In this document: in pieces, positions 1 to 6,832 of the stretch | Layout of the letters: the number at the start of each line of letters is the position of its first letter | Position numbering within the stretch: the first letter of the stretch is position 1 | Assembly (NCBI GenBank): GCA_019117495.1 | Contig: DWZP01000031.1 | Span: 124,001 to 188,000, forward strand | From: Fusicatenibacter_A intestinipullorum | GTDB lineage: Bacteria; Bacillota; Negativicutes; Acidaminococcales; Acidaminococcaceae | Reading direction: 5' to 3' | Length of the DNA stretch: 64,000 nt | Position numbers and translations under genes: made by a program | Notes under the pieces: model-generated | The model's input: only the letters and a program-made list of their open reading frames with translations | Databases searched by the model: none | What the model was told of the DNA's origin: nothing

Positions 1-67
1 AGATAATCTGATGTTTGCCCGTCAGCCCTCTCCTTGTAAATTTTGAGTTTGAAAGAAAGGCTGCCAG

Positions 68-101
68 ACTTTGGCGGTCTTATTTCATTTTACGCCAAAG
101 T
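68..101 (-). terminator. inverted repeat downstream of the toxin, possible terminator
   Basis: ACTTTGGCG (68-76) and CGCCAAAGT (93-101) form a perfect 9-bp inverted repeat 10 nt past the toxin stop codon. There is no clean U-tract, so it may be a weak terminator or a 3' structure where an antisense RNA could pair. Confidence 0.4.
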
Positions 102-110
102 TGTAAAAAC

Positions 111-188
111 TCAGCGCTTGCCAGAAATAATGGTAGCTACAAGAATACCGAAAGCAATCATTAAAGACAAAGCTTCGTATGTGCTCAT
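111..188 (-). CDS. putative holin-like type I toxin, 25 aa
   Basis: A 25-codon minus-strand gene beginning MSTYEALSLMIAFG and ending in SGKR. The start MSTYEaLxxMIxFaxL is the signature of the short TxpA/BsrG-type 'putative holin-like toxin' family of Firmicutes, single-helix membrane peptides that depolarise the membrane and are normally held off by an antisense RNA. The peptide is almost entirely one hydrophobic helix (about residues 6-21) with a basic C-terminus, as expected. A strong GGGAGG ribosome site lies 9 nt before the ATG but is itself locked in a hairpin (198-215). No antitoxin RNA could be identified with confidence; it would be expected on the plus strand over 60-190. It is shorter than TxpA itself (59 aa) but within the range of the family. 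Confidence 0.7.
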   Translation of the reverse strand: MSTYEALSLMIAFGILVATIISGKR

Positions 189-197
189 GTACTGCCA

Positions 198-215
198 CCT
201 CCCTGCATTGGGAGG
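198..215 (-). promoter_or_regulatory. hairpin sequestering the toxin ribosome-binding site
   Basis: In the toxin mRNA the Shine-Dalgarno GGGAGG (198-203) is perfectly complementary to CCTCCC (210-215), with a 6-nt loop. This would keep the primary transcript poorly translated. Sequestered ribosome sites are typical of type I toxin mRNAs; the pairing is seen directly, the function is inferred. Confidence 0.6.
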
Positions 216-251
216 AACCGACCATCAGAAATCTCTCTTTTTGCAGTAATT

Positions 252-279
252 ATTATAACATAACGCAACTAAAAAGCAA
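252..279 (-). promoter_or_regulatory. promoter of the holin-like toxin
   Basis: Minus strand: TTGCTT (279-274), 16-nt spacer, perfect TATAAT (257-252) preceded by TG at the extended -10 position. Transcription would start near 245, giving a leader of about 57 nt that contains the ribosome-site hairpin. It overlaps the terminator stem 271-283. Confidence 0.5.
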
Positions 280-314
280 TTACCGTCCTAAAAATGGGGC
301 AGTAATTGCTTTTT
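271..314. terminator. terminator of the Mrp/ApbC gene
   Basis: AAAAAGCAATTAC (271-283) and GTAATTGCTTTTT (302-314) form a 13-bp stem beginning 3 nt after the stop codon of the minus-strand ATPase. The A/T ends make it usable in both directions. Confidence 0.8.
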
Positions 315-316
315 TA

Positions 317-1147
317 TTATTTATTTTCAGTTGTCAGTTTTTCAAGTATGCCGTCAAGCCATGCGCCGTTAAAGCTTTCTATCGTGCCTGCGTCACAGGC
401 GGCTGCAAGTTTCGGGTCAATCGGCATGCGGGCAACGGTTTCAACGCCGTGTTTTTGGGCAATTTCGTCAATATGGCTTTCACCGAAAACATGTATTTCC
501 TTTCCGCAGTCGGGGCAGGTAATGTAGCTCATGTTTTCAACCAGCGCCAGTACCGGCACATCCATCATTTTAGCCATATTAACGGCTTTTTCAACAATCA
601 TGCCTACAAGTTCCTGCGGCGAGGCAACTATAACAATGCCGTCCACGGGAATGGACTGGAATACTGTCAGCGCTACGTCGCCGGTACCGGGAGGCATATC
701 AATAAACATATAGTCAACATCGCCCCAGATTACGTCCGTCCAAAACTGTTTAACGGCGCCGGAAATCAGTGGGCCGCGCCATACAACCGGGTCGGTTTCG
801 TTTTTCATCAGCAGGTTAAGCGACATAACGCCTATGCCTGCCGCGGTTTTTACCGGGAACAAGCCCCATTCGCTTGCTTCGGCGTGGCCGTGCAGGCCAA
901 AAGCCTTGGGGATGGACGGGCCTGTGATATCGGCATCCATAATTGCTGTTTTATAGCCTTTGCGCCGGGACAGTACTGCCAGAAGCGAGGTTACGAGCGA
1001 TTTGCCGACGCCGCCTTTGCCGCTGACTACGCCTATTACTTTTTTTATGTGGCTCATTTCGTTAGGTTTTTCCAAAAAACTTTCTTTTGTACGTTCGCTG
1101 CAATTTTCGGTGCAGCCTTCGCAGTTATGCGAGCAGTTTTCAACCAT
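317..1147 (-). CDS. Mrp/NBP35-family ATP-binding iron-sulfur protein (ApbC-like)
   Basis: A 276-residue cytosolic P-loop ATPase of the Mrp/NBP35/ApbC family, which bind and transfer [4Fe-4S] clusters to apoproteins. A deviant Walker A GKGGVGKS sits at 43-50, followed by DADITGPSIP (71-80) and DMPPGTGD (150-157), all hallmark motifs. The family's bridging-cluster motif CPDC is at 211-214. The N-terminus has an extra cluster C5-x3-C9-x2-C12-x3-C16, as in NBP35-type members, which suggests a second Fe-S site. The ATG is preceded by CAGGAGGC at good distance. It is a single-gene unit with its own promoter (1213-1241) and terminator. The neighbouring toxin is unrelated. Confidence 0.92.
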   Translation of the reverse strand: MVENCSHNCEGCTENCSERTKESFLEKPNEMSHIKKVIGVVSGKGGVGKSLVTSLLAVLSRRKGYKTAIMDADITGPSIPKAFGLHGHAEASEWGLFPVKTAAGIGVMSLNLLMKNETDPVVWRGPLISGAVKQFWTDVIWGDVDYMFIDMPPGTGDVALTVFQSIPVDGIVIVASPQELVGMIVEKAVNMAKMMDVPVLALVENMSYITCPDCGKEIHVFGESHIDEIAQKHGVETVARMPIDPKLAAACDAGTIESFNGAWLDGILEKLTTENK

Positions 1148-1212
1148 TTGCTTTGCCTCCTGTTGTCTGGCAGCGTTTTGCTGCCGTTTGCATTACAGTG
1201 CTTATAAATTTC

Positions 1213-1241
1213 AGCATAGCACCGTAAGCGGTATCTGTCAA
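1213..1241 (-). promoter_or_regulatory. promoter of the Mrp/ApbC gene
   Basis: Minus strand: perfect TTGACA (1241-1236), 17-nt spacer, TATGCT (1218-1213). The leader contains a GGCAGC/GCTGCC hairpin (1170-1186) just ahead of the ribosome site. The remaining sequence from 1242 to 1380 shows nothing recognisable. Confidence 0.65.
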
Positions 1242-1380
1242 TATTTGCGGCATGGAAAGTATTTGCCTGAATTTTATTCGCCCATACGGCACAGGCGGCA
1301 GCTTTTATTTTTGCTGTATATTATATATAGGAAGGAAGTTGCACTTTAAAAAATTTTTCTGAAAATTTGCCGAAATATTA

Positions 1381-1410
1381 TTGACTTAGTAGGAATTTAT
1401 CCAGTAAAAT
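1381..1410 (+). promoter_or_regulatory. promoter of the antiporter-remnant/acetate-transporter unit
   Basis: TTGACT (1381-1386), 18-nt spacer, TAAAAT (1405-1410), about 90 nt before the first start codon at 1498. Confidence 0.55.
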
Positions 1411-1497
1411 AGTGGTGCGCAGCTTTATTTAATATTAATTTTCAGTTTGAGTTATATTAATTACAGGCGCAGTCTTATTTTACAGGAGGATTACGCT

Positions 1498-1815
1498 ATG
1501 GTTAAAAATTTCTGGGGAGCCTTAACGGCGTTTATGGCGGCGCTATTTTTGCCGCAGCCTGCTTTTGCAGCCGGGCTTAACGGCGCGGAACTTTCTATCG
1601 GCTGGGTGCTGCCGTTTGCGGGCATACTTTTATGTATTGCCATCTGCCCTTTGGCGGTGCCGCATTTCTGGCACGGCAATTACGGCAAGGTAGCAGTGTT
1701 TTGGGCGCTGGCAACCGCTGTGCCGCTGTTTGTAATTTACGGCGGCGGTGTTGCGGCAGGCAGTGTGGCGCATGCGCTTATCGGTTTGCTGCTGACATGG
1801 CTGTATCTCGTGTAA
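1498..1815 (+). pseudogene. N-terminal remnant of an NhaD-like/CitMHS_2-type sodium:proton antiporter
   Basis: The reading frame from ATG 1498 (after AGGAGG at 1482) gives 105 residues: an N-terminal hydrophobic signal-like segment ending AFAA, then segments resembling the first membrane helices of the large CitMHS_2-type sodium:proton antiporters (LCIAICPLAVPHFWH and GKVAVFWALATAVPLFVIYG). Those proteins are usually over 400 residues; here the frame stops after about three helices and the next gene follows 60 nt later, so most of the protein is missing. Upstream in-frame codons from 1447 exist but the ribosome site supports 1498. It could be a decayed gene kept in front of the acetate transporter, or a small membrane protein in its own right. 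The family assignment is from remembered sequence pattern, not a search. Confidence 0.5.
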
Positions 1816-1878
1816 GGCACACTAAAGGTATTTATGCCAAGGCATATAAATACAAAATTTAATAAGGAGGAATAAACG

Positions 1879-2505
1879 ATGAGTTCAGACAACAATGAAA
1901 CCAGGCAGGTGCAGATTGCCGTCGCCGACCCGACTCCTCTCGGATTGTTCGGACTTTCCGTGGTGACGTTTGTTGCATCCATGCAGAAGCTGGGTGTGGT
2001 CAGCGATGTTTCGTGGGTCATTCCCTGGGCACTGGTCTGCGGTTCATTTGCTCAACTGCTCGCCGCCTATTTCGATTTTTGCCACAAGAATATTTTTGGT
2101 GCATCAATCTTCGGCGCATTCGGCTTTTTCTGGTCGGGCGTAGCGATGAGCTGGATGATTAAGGCCGGCACCTTCGGTGCGGGGCTGGCAGCGGGGGTAG
2201 ACCCCAAGGCGCTGGGCTTTGCCTTTCTGGCGTACTTTATGTTTGCGTGCATCGGCACTATTGCCGCAGCGGAAGCCAACACATTTTTATTTGTGGATAT
2301 GCTCCTGATTGATGTACTGCTTTTGTGCCTGGGGCTTGATACGCTTGGTATCGGCGGTCACTGGGCGCATGATGTTGCCGCTTATTCGGAACTGGCGATT
2401 TCGCTGCTGTCGATGTACGGCGCAGGCGCGGTATTTTTAAATAATTTCTTCGGTCGCGTGTTCTGGCCGCTGGGCAAACCGCTCGGAATCTTTAAAAAAG
2501 GCTGA
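1879..2505 (+). CDS. GPR1/FUN34/YaaH-family acetate/succinate transporter
   Basis: A 208-residue six-helix membrane protein of the SatP/YaaH family, which imports acetate and often succinate with protons. The family's N-terminal motif (NPxPLGLxxF type) appears as DPTPLGLFGLSVVTF near residues 16-30. A later stretch, GASIFGAFGFFWSGVAMSWM, matches the helix 3 region, and the length is normal. The start follows AAGGAGGAATAAACG. It lies 63 nt after the antiporter remnant and would be transcribed from the same promoter, ending at terminator 2531-2562. Together with malic enzyme, fumarase and CstA it fits a metabolism based on small organic acids. Confidence 0.88.
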   Translation: MSSDNNETRQVQIAVADPTPLGLFGLSVVTFVASMQKLGVVSDVSWVIPWALVCGSFAQLLAAYFDFCHKNIFGASIFGAFGFFWSGVAMSWMIKAGTFGAGLAAGVDPKALGFAFLAYFMFACIGTIAAAEANTFLFVDMLLIDVLLLCLGLDTLGIGGHWAHDVAAYSELAISLLSMYGAGAVFLNNFFGRVFWPLGKPLGIFKKG

Positions 2506-2530
2506 TTAAAAGCTTCAAGATGGCAATATA

Positions 2531-2562
2531 AAAGCACTATCCGTGTTGGGTAGTGCTTTTTT
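2531..2562 (+). terminator. terminator after the acetate transporter
   Basis: AAAGCACTA (2531-2539) pairs with TAGTGCTTT (2551-2559), followed by a run of T. Confidence 0.85.
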
Positions 2563-2683
2563 GTACGGCTAAAGACTCAACTAATTTAAAATAAAAACTG
2601 TAAAAAATGATACATTGTTATGCGAATTTCAAAAAATTTTTACCGCTATAAAAAAATATATACTCATGTAAGAGCAAAAATAC

Positions 2684-2689
2684 TATAAT
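2684..2689 (+). promoter_or_regulatory. candidate -10 element of the antiporter operon
   Basis: A perfect TATAAT about 100 nt before the GTG of the first operon gene, in a very A/T-rich stretch. No convincing -35 hexamer is visible, so the call is tentative. Nothing else is recognisable between 2563 and 2788. Confidence 0.35.
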
Positions 2690-2788
2690 AAAAGGAGTTT
2701 TCAAGATTTTGTCAAATTATTACTTATATATTGTTTTTTGCGGTTTGTAAGCAGTATAGGAAAATGCTAAAAAGAAGGGTGGTAGACC

Positions 2789-3370
2789 GTGATAAATAAA
2801 ACAAATGTTTCCAAAATTGAAACAGCCGGTTCTCAGGCAGTGCATCTGCTGAGTTTATTTTTGATTTGCATTGCTTTCTGGCTTACTTTATCGGGCAGCT
2901 TAAAGCCCAAGTTCATTGTGTATGGGGTGCTTGCTTCGGCGGCAACGGCGTGGATAAGCTATCCGCTTTTGCTGGTGCCTAACAAAAGCGGCACAAAACA
3001 GTATTTTGTGTTTGGAGTGCCTGTTTTTGGTTTTTGCAGCTATTGTGTGTGGCTGCTGTGGCAGCTTATTCTTGCCAATATTGATGTGCTTAAGGCTACA
3101 ACCGGCAAGGAGCTGGCTATAAATCCCCGTGTTGTGCGTTTTTATTTTAAGGCAGATAACCCTATGGCATATGTTATGCTGGCAAATTCCATTACTTTAA
3201 CGCCGGGGACGGTTACAATTAATGTTACGGATGAGGATTTGTTCGAGATTCATGCGTTGACGGACGGTGCGGCGGCAGGCGTGCTTGACGGCAGTATGCA
3301 GAAAAAAGTGGCAGAGCTTTACGGCGGTAAGTTTTATTTTGCCGTAGCCGAAAGCGAGGGGGATTTATGA
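2789..3370 (+). CDS. mrpE: Na+/H+ antiporter subunit MrpE/MnhE (MbhA-like)
   Basis: A 193-residue membrane protein of the MNHE family, starting at GTG after AAGAAGGGTGG. It has N-terminal hydrophobic helices (residues 17-60), the tract LLWQLILANIDVLK and the following soluble part NPRVVRFYF..SITLTPGTVTINV, which are diagnostic for MrpE. MrpE is an accessory subunit of multisubunit Mrp antiporters and the counterpart of MbhA in membrane-bound hydrogenases. It is the first gene of an 11-gene operon in which almost every junction overlaps by 1-30 nt; its stop overlaps the next start by 4 nt. Confidence 0.9.
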   Translation: MINKTNVSKIETAGSQAVHLLSLFLICIAFWLTLSGSLKPKFIVYGVLASAATAWISYPLLLVPNKSGTKQYFVFGVPVFGFCSYCVWLLWQLILANIDVLKATTGKELAINPRVVRFYFKADNPMAYVMLANSITLTPGTVTINVTDEDLFEIHALTDGAAAGVLDGSMQKKVAELYGGKFYFAVAESEGDL

Positions 3371-3630
3371 ATATAATTTTTGCTGTTTTGATGATTTCCA
3401 TAATTTTCGTTATCGGGATGATGCTCCAGCGTGTTTTCCAGGGCCCTACTGTTTATGACCGTATGAACGGGCTCGGAGTTATCGGCGCCGATACTATTCT
3501 GCTGCTGGTGCTGTTCGGTTATATCGACGGCAGGCCGGATATGTATGTTGATATTGCCATAGCTTACGCAATGCTCGGCTTTTTAGGCTCGGTAATTATA
3601 GCCAAGTATCTGGGAGGTAAAGATTTATGA
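3367..3630 (+). CDS. mrpF: antiporter subunit MrpF/MnhF (MbhB-like)
   Basis: An 87-residue protein with three membrane helices. The tract QRVFQGPTVYDRMNGLGVIGADTILLLVL is the MrpF/PhaF signature (RxxxGPTxxDRvvAld), placed between helix 1 and helix 2. MrpF is a small integral subunit needed to assemble the antiporter. It overlaps mrpE and mrpG by 4 nt at each end, indicating translational coupling. Confidence 0.9.
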   Translation: MNIIFAVLMISIIFVIGMMLQRVFQGPTVYDRMNGLGVIGADTILLLVLFGYIDGRPDMYVDIAIAYAMLGFLGSVIIAKYLGGKDL

Positions 3631-3983
3631 TTTTTGATTTTACTTTCATAGAATGGATTGCCATTATTTTAATGCTGGGCGGGGCTGTGTTTTTCTGCGG
3701 GTCGGCTATTGGTATGCTGCGCCTGCCGGATTTTTACACAAGAATGCATGCTTCCGGCAACAGTGAAACGCTTGGCTGTATGCTTTCGTTTGCAGGGCTG
3801 ATTGTTTATGAGGGCTTTACCATTACCTCGCTGAAAATGGCGGTGGTATTTTTACTGGTGTTTGTGGCCAACCCTGTCGGTACGCATATTTTAAGCAAGG
3901 CGGCTTATAAAGGCGGGCATAAGGTCTGGACTTTAAAGGATATGGAAAAGGAGGAAGAGAAAAATGCAGATATACATCATTGA
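3627..3983 (+). CDS. mrpG: antiporter subunit MrpG/MnhG (MbhC-like)
   Basis: A 118-residue membrane protein with three helices and the MrpG/PhaG motif GMLRLPDFYTRMHASGNSET (about residues 28-47), followed by NPVGTHILSKAAY. The acidic C-terminus (KDMEKEEEKNADIHH) overlaps the next gene by 20 nt. Length and motif are typical of the family. Confidence 0.9.
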   Translation: MIFDFTFIEWIAIILMLGGAVFFCGSAIGMLRLPDFYTRMHASGNSETLGCMLSFAGLIVYEGFTITSLKMAVVFLLVFVANPVGTHILSKAAYKGGHKVWTLKDMEKEEEKNADIHH

Positions 3984-4206
3984 GGCTGTGCTTTTGGTTT
4001 TCCTCATTTTAATTACCTGTTCTATCTTTTTAACCAAGGATATTTTAAGTGCGGCAATTATTTACAGCGCGTTCAGCTTTTGCGCCGTGCTTTTGTATTT
4101 AATGATGGGCGCTCCGGACGTGGCCTTTACGGAAGCTGTTATCGGCGCTATTTCTACAATCTTTTTTGTAGGCTCGTTGAAGAAAATAGACAGGTGGTGT
4201 AAATAA
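3964..4206 (+). CDS. MbhD/DUF4040-type subunit (separate MrpA C-terminal domain, part 1)
   Basis: An 80-residue, three-helix protein with IYSAFSFCAVLLYLMMGAPDVAFTEAVIGAISTIFFV. The phrase GAPDVAFTEAVIGA is the signature of the MbhD/DUF4040 domain, which in classical Mrp antiporters is fused inside the C-terminus of MrpA and in membrane-bound hydrogenases is a free subunit. The free form here follows the hydrogenase-type gene order. Its stop shares one base with the next start. Confidence 0.87.
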   Translation: MQIYIIEAVLLVFLILITCSIFLTKDILSAAIIYSAFSFCAVLLYLMMGAPDVAFTEAVIGAISTIFFVGSLKKIDRWCK

Positions 4207-4535
4207 TGCGCGGATTGATGGTTGTAATTTTTGTGGTAATTACAGGTGTATTCTGCGCCTTAAGTTCATCGCTGCCTAAAATGGGCGATGCGGGCAGCCC
4301 GCCGAACAGCCACGTTACCCCCGATTATATTGCCAGAAGCGTTGAAGATACCGGCTCGCCGAACGTTGTTACGGGCATTATTATAGATTACAGAGGTTTT
4401 GATACAATGTATGAAACCACGGTAATGTTTTTGGCCGGGCTGACGGCGTTTGTTTTGTTAAAAGACGGTAGGGCAGGCCGCCCGGATGAAGAGGAAGATC
4501 CGTCGCGCGGCAGGAAAGGGGAGAGCAGCAGATGA
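4206..4535 (+). CDS. MbhE-type subunit (separate MrpA C-terminal domain, part 2)
   Basis: A 109-residue protein with an N-terminal helix, an exposed segment, then VEDTGSPNVVTGIIIDYRGFDTMYETTVMF. The stretch PNxVTxIIxDYRGFDTxxETTV is conserved in MbhE subunits and in the extreme C-terminal part of MrpA. A second helix follows, then a charged tail (DEEEDPSRGRKGESSR). The gene overlaps both neighbours by a few bases. This is the second free piece corresponding to MrpA. Confidence 0.85.
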   Translation: MRGLMVVIFVVITGVFCALSSSLPKMGDAGSPPNSHVTPDYIARSVEDTGSPNVVTGIIIDYRGFDTMYETTVMFLAGLTAFVLLKDGRAGRPDEEEDPSRGRKGESSR

Positions 4536-4987
4536 AAATGAAAAGCCCCTTTGGCGGCATTGTTTTAAATGTTGCCTTTAGAATTCTTGTGCCTTTTACA
4601 ATGATTTACGGCGTTTATGTACTGTGCTTCGGCGAATATTCTCCGGGCGGCGGTTTTCAGGCCGGCGCTTTGATGGCTGTAGGTATTTTGCTGGCGCGCC
4701 TTATTTTGGGCGCCGACGCCAAATTTAATGTTTCCGGCGAAAGGGCGGTTATTTTGGCCGGACTGGGAACTTCTATTTATGCCGCTGTAGGCTGGGTTAC
4801 CATGCTTAACGGCGGGCGTTTTTTGGAATATGATTTTATGCCGGTGCAGATGGAGCCTGTGCATGAAATGCACGCGCTGGCGATTTTTATTATTGAAATC
4901 GGCGTAACTATCTGCGTTATGATGACTATTATTAATTTGATGGATTCTATTATGGGGAGGGCGGATGACGATGGAAGTAATAAATGA
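4532..4987 (+). CDS. mrpB: antiporter subunit MrpB/MnhB (MbhF-like)
   Basis: A 151-residue MnhB-domain protein with four helices. ILVPFTMIYGVYVLCFGEYSPGGGFQAGALMAVGILL contains the hallmark G..SPGGGFQAG loop of MrpB. It overlaps the MbhE-type gene by 4 nt and mrpC by 23 nt. It is an integral subunit of the antiporter. Confidence 0.9.
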   Translation: MKMKSPFGGIVLNVAFRILVPFTMIYGVYVLCFGEYSPGGGFQAGALMAVGILLARLILGADAKFNVSGERAVILAGLGTSIYAAVGWVTMLNGGRFLEYDFMPVQMEPVHEMHALAIFIIEIGVTICVMMTIINLMDSIMGRADDDGSNK

Positions 4988-5345
4988 TTTTTTGCAGTCC
5001 CGCGGCATTTACTCTCTGGTAATGATATTGTTCTTTTTGGGCGTTTACGGCATGGTGTTCAGCAAAAATTATATGAAAAAGCTGATGGCCATGAACGTAA
5101 TGCAGGTTGCGGTAATTTATTTTTATCTATGCCTTGCGCAGAAGGATGGCGGCATGCTGCCAGTGCTTAATGGAATTACCAATAACCCTGACGCCTACAT
5201 CAATCCTTTGCCGCATGGCCTGATGCTGACGGCTATTGTTGTAAGCCTTGGTACGACCGGTGTGGCGCTGGCGCTTCTAATGCGCATTAAAGAAATGTTC
5301 GGCTCGGTAGAAGAAGACGAAATTTTAAGGAGGGCTGGCAAATGA
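4965..5345 (+). CDS. mrpC: antiporter subunit MrpC/MnhC (NuoK-like)
   Basis: A 126-residue, three-helix protein of the NuoK/MrpC/MbhG family. GVYGMVFSKNYMKKLMAMNVMQVAVIYFYL corresponds to helix 1-2 of the family; NPLPHGLMLTAIVVSLGTTGVALALLMRI is the diagnostic PLPQALVLTAIVI-type motif. The ATG at 4965 lies just after GGGGAGGGCGG; a second ATG at 4971 is also possible. The stop overlaps mrpD by 4 nt (ATGA). Confidence 0.9.
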   Translation: MTMEVINDFLQSRGIYSLVMILFFLGVYGMVFSKNYMKKLMAMNVMQVAVIYFYLCLAQKDGGMLPVLNGITNNPDAYINPLPHGLMLTAIVVSLGTTGVALALLMRIKEMFGSVEEDEILRRAGK

Positions 5346-6832
5346 TTCAGCAGGCTCCTGTTTTTATCGTTCTTTTGCCGCTGACGGCGGCGTTGTTTTG
5401 TATGTTAGTCAGCAAGTTCAGCAAAAGGCTGGGCTCGTTTATGGTGCTGGCAGCTATTGCCGGTGCGTTTTTCAGCGCGCTTTCCGTGCTTTGCCAAACG
5501 CTGGCAGCAGGCAAGCCCGTGCATTACTGGATGGGCGGCTGGGCTCCGCCGCTGGGCATTGAATTTGTGCTCGACCCGCTGAACGCGCTTTTGGCGGTGA
5601 TAATAACCTTTGTTTCGATACTGGTATTTATTTACAGCAGGCCGTTTTTTAAAAACGAGGACTGGCTGCAGGTGGGCGGCTACAACACATTGTTTGCCCT
5701 GCTGACGGTTGGCATGTGCGGCATGGTAATTACCGGCGATGTATTTAACCTGTATGTTTATCTTGAGGTTATGTCGCTTGCAGGCTACGGGCTTATCGCC
5801 CTCGGCGGCAGAAAGTCCATGATTGCCGCTTTCCGTTATCTGCTTTTGGGCACTATCGGTGCGTCGCTGTACCTTATCGGCGTGGCTTATTTATATGCCA
5901 TGACGGGTACCTTAAACATGGCGGATATGGCAGCGCTTGTTGCGCCGCAGCTTGATTCGCCGCTGTTTGCGGCTGCGGTGGCGTGCTTTGTCATCGGCTT
6001 CGGCATAAAAATGGCGCTGTTTCCGCTGCACGGCTGGCAGCCGGATTCCTACACCTACGCGCATCCGGCGGCTGCGCCGTTTATTGCGGGCGTAATGAGT
6101 AAAATACCGGCTTATGCTATTATCAGATTTTTATTCTATTTGTTCGGAACGGATAATTATGTCGTTGCTAGTGCGCTGAACCTTATCGGCGTGCTGGGCG
6201 CGGCGGGCATTTTGCTTGGCTCCGTCATGGCGCTGGCGCAGTACGATATGCGCCGCCTGCTGGCGTATTCCAGCGTTGCGCAGATTGGCTATATAGCGGT
6301 TGGTCTTGCGCTGGGCAATGTGTACGGCTTTATCGGCGCAGTGCTGCATATTATCAGCCATGCCTTTATGAAAAGCTCACTGTTTTTGGTGGCGGGTGGT
6401 TTGCAGTACCGTTTTGGAGAAACTAATATTTACCGCCTGGGCGGCATAGGGCAGAAGATGAAGTTGAGCAGCATGACTTTGGTTTTTGCGGCGTTTTCTA
6501 TGGTTGGCCTGCCGCCGACGGCCGGCTTTTTCAGTAAGCTGTATCTTCTTATTGGCTCTTATGAAAGCGGGCAGTATATTTATATTGCCGTGCTGGTAAT
6601 AAGCAGCCTGCTTAACGCAGTATATTTTACACGTATACTGGAGCAGCTTATGGTAACTAAGGAAGGCAGGCTTGAGGACAAGGAGACGCACGAAGGGGCG
6701 TGCGAGCTGCCTCTGGCAATGCTTGTGCCGATTGTTGTTGCTGGCATCGGCGTTTTGGCGCTTGGTATTTTCAGCGCGGATATAGTTGAGTTTGTTATAA
6801 AATCTGGTTTGCCGGAGGTGTTGCTGAAATGA
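5342..6832 (+). CDS. mrpD: antiporter subunit MrpD/MnhD, proton-conducting membrane subunit
   Basis: A 496-residue, roughly 14-helix protein of the complex I antiporter-like family. Expected proton-path residues are visible: E142 in NLYVYLEVMSLAGYG, K223 in GIKMALFPLHGWQPDSY, K254 in GVMSKIPAYAI and K344 in HAFMKSSLF. The motif HGWQPDSYTYAHPAAAPFIAG is typical of MrpD and MbhH. Length is normal. It overlaps mrpC and the next large subunit by 4 nt at each end. Confidence 0.92.
   Translation: MIQQAPVFIVLLPLTAALFCMLVSKFSKRLGSFMVLAAIAGAFFSALSVLCQTLAAGKPVHYWMGGWAPPLGIEFVLDPLNALLAVIITFVSILVFIYSRPFFKNEDWLQVGGYNTLFALLTVGMCGMVITGDVFNLYVYLEVMSLAGYGLIALGGRKSMIAAFRYLLLGTIGASLYLIGVAYLYAMTGTLNMADMAALVAPQLDSPLFAAAVACFVIGFGIKMALFPLHGWQPDSYTYAHPAAAPFIAGVMSKIPAYAIIRFLFYLFGTDNYVVASALNLIGVLGAAGILLGSVMALAQYDMRRLLAYSSVAQIGYIAVGLALGNVYGFIGAVLHIISHAFMKSSLFLVAGGLQYRFGETNIYRLGGIGQKMKLSSMTLVFAAFSMVGLPPTAGFFSKLYLLIGSYESGQYIYIAVLVISSLLNAVYFTRILEQLMVTKEGRLEDKETHEGACELPLAMLVPIVVAGIGVLALGIFSADIVEFVIKSGLPEVLLK

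Noticed and set aside
43..249. 68-codon plus-strand frame at the left edge
   Set aside because: It lies opposite the holin-like toxin gene and has no plausible protein features.
179..1207. 342-codon plus-strand frame
   Set aside because: It is the shadow of the Mrp/ApbC gene on the other strand and is compositionally abnormal.
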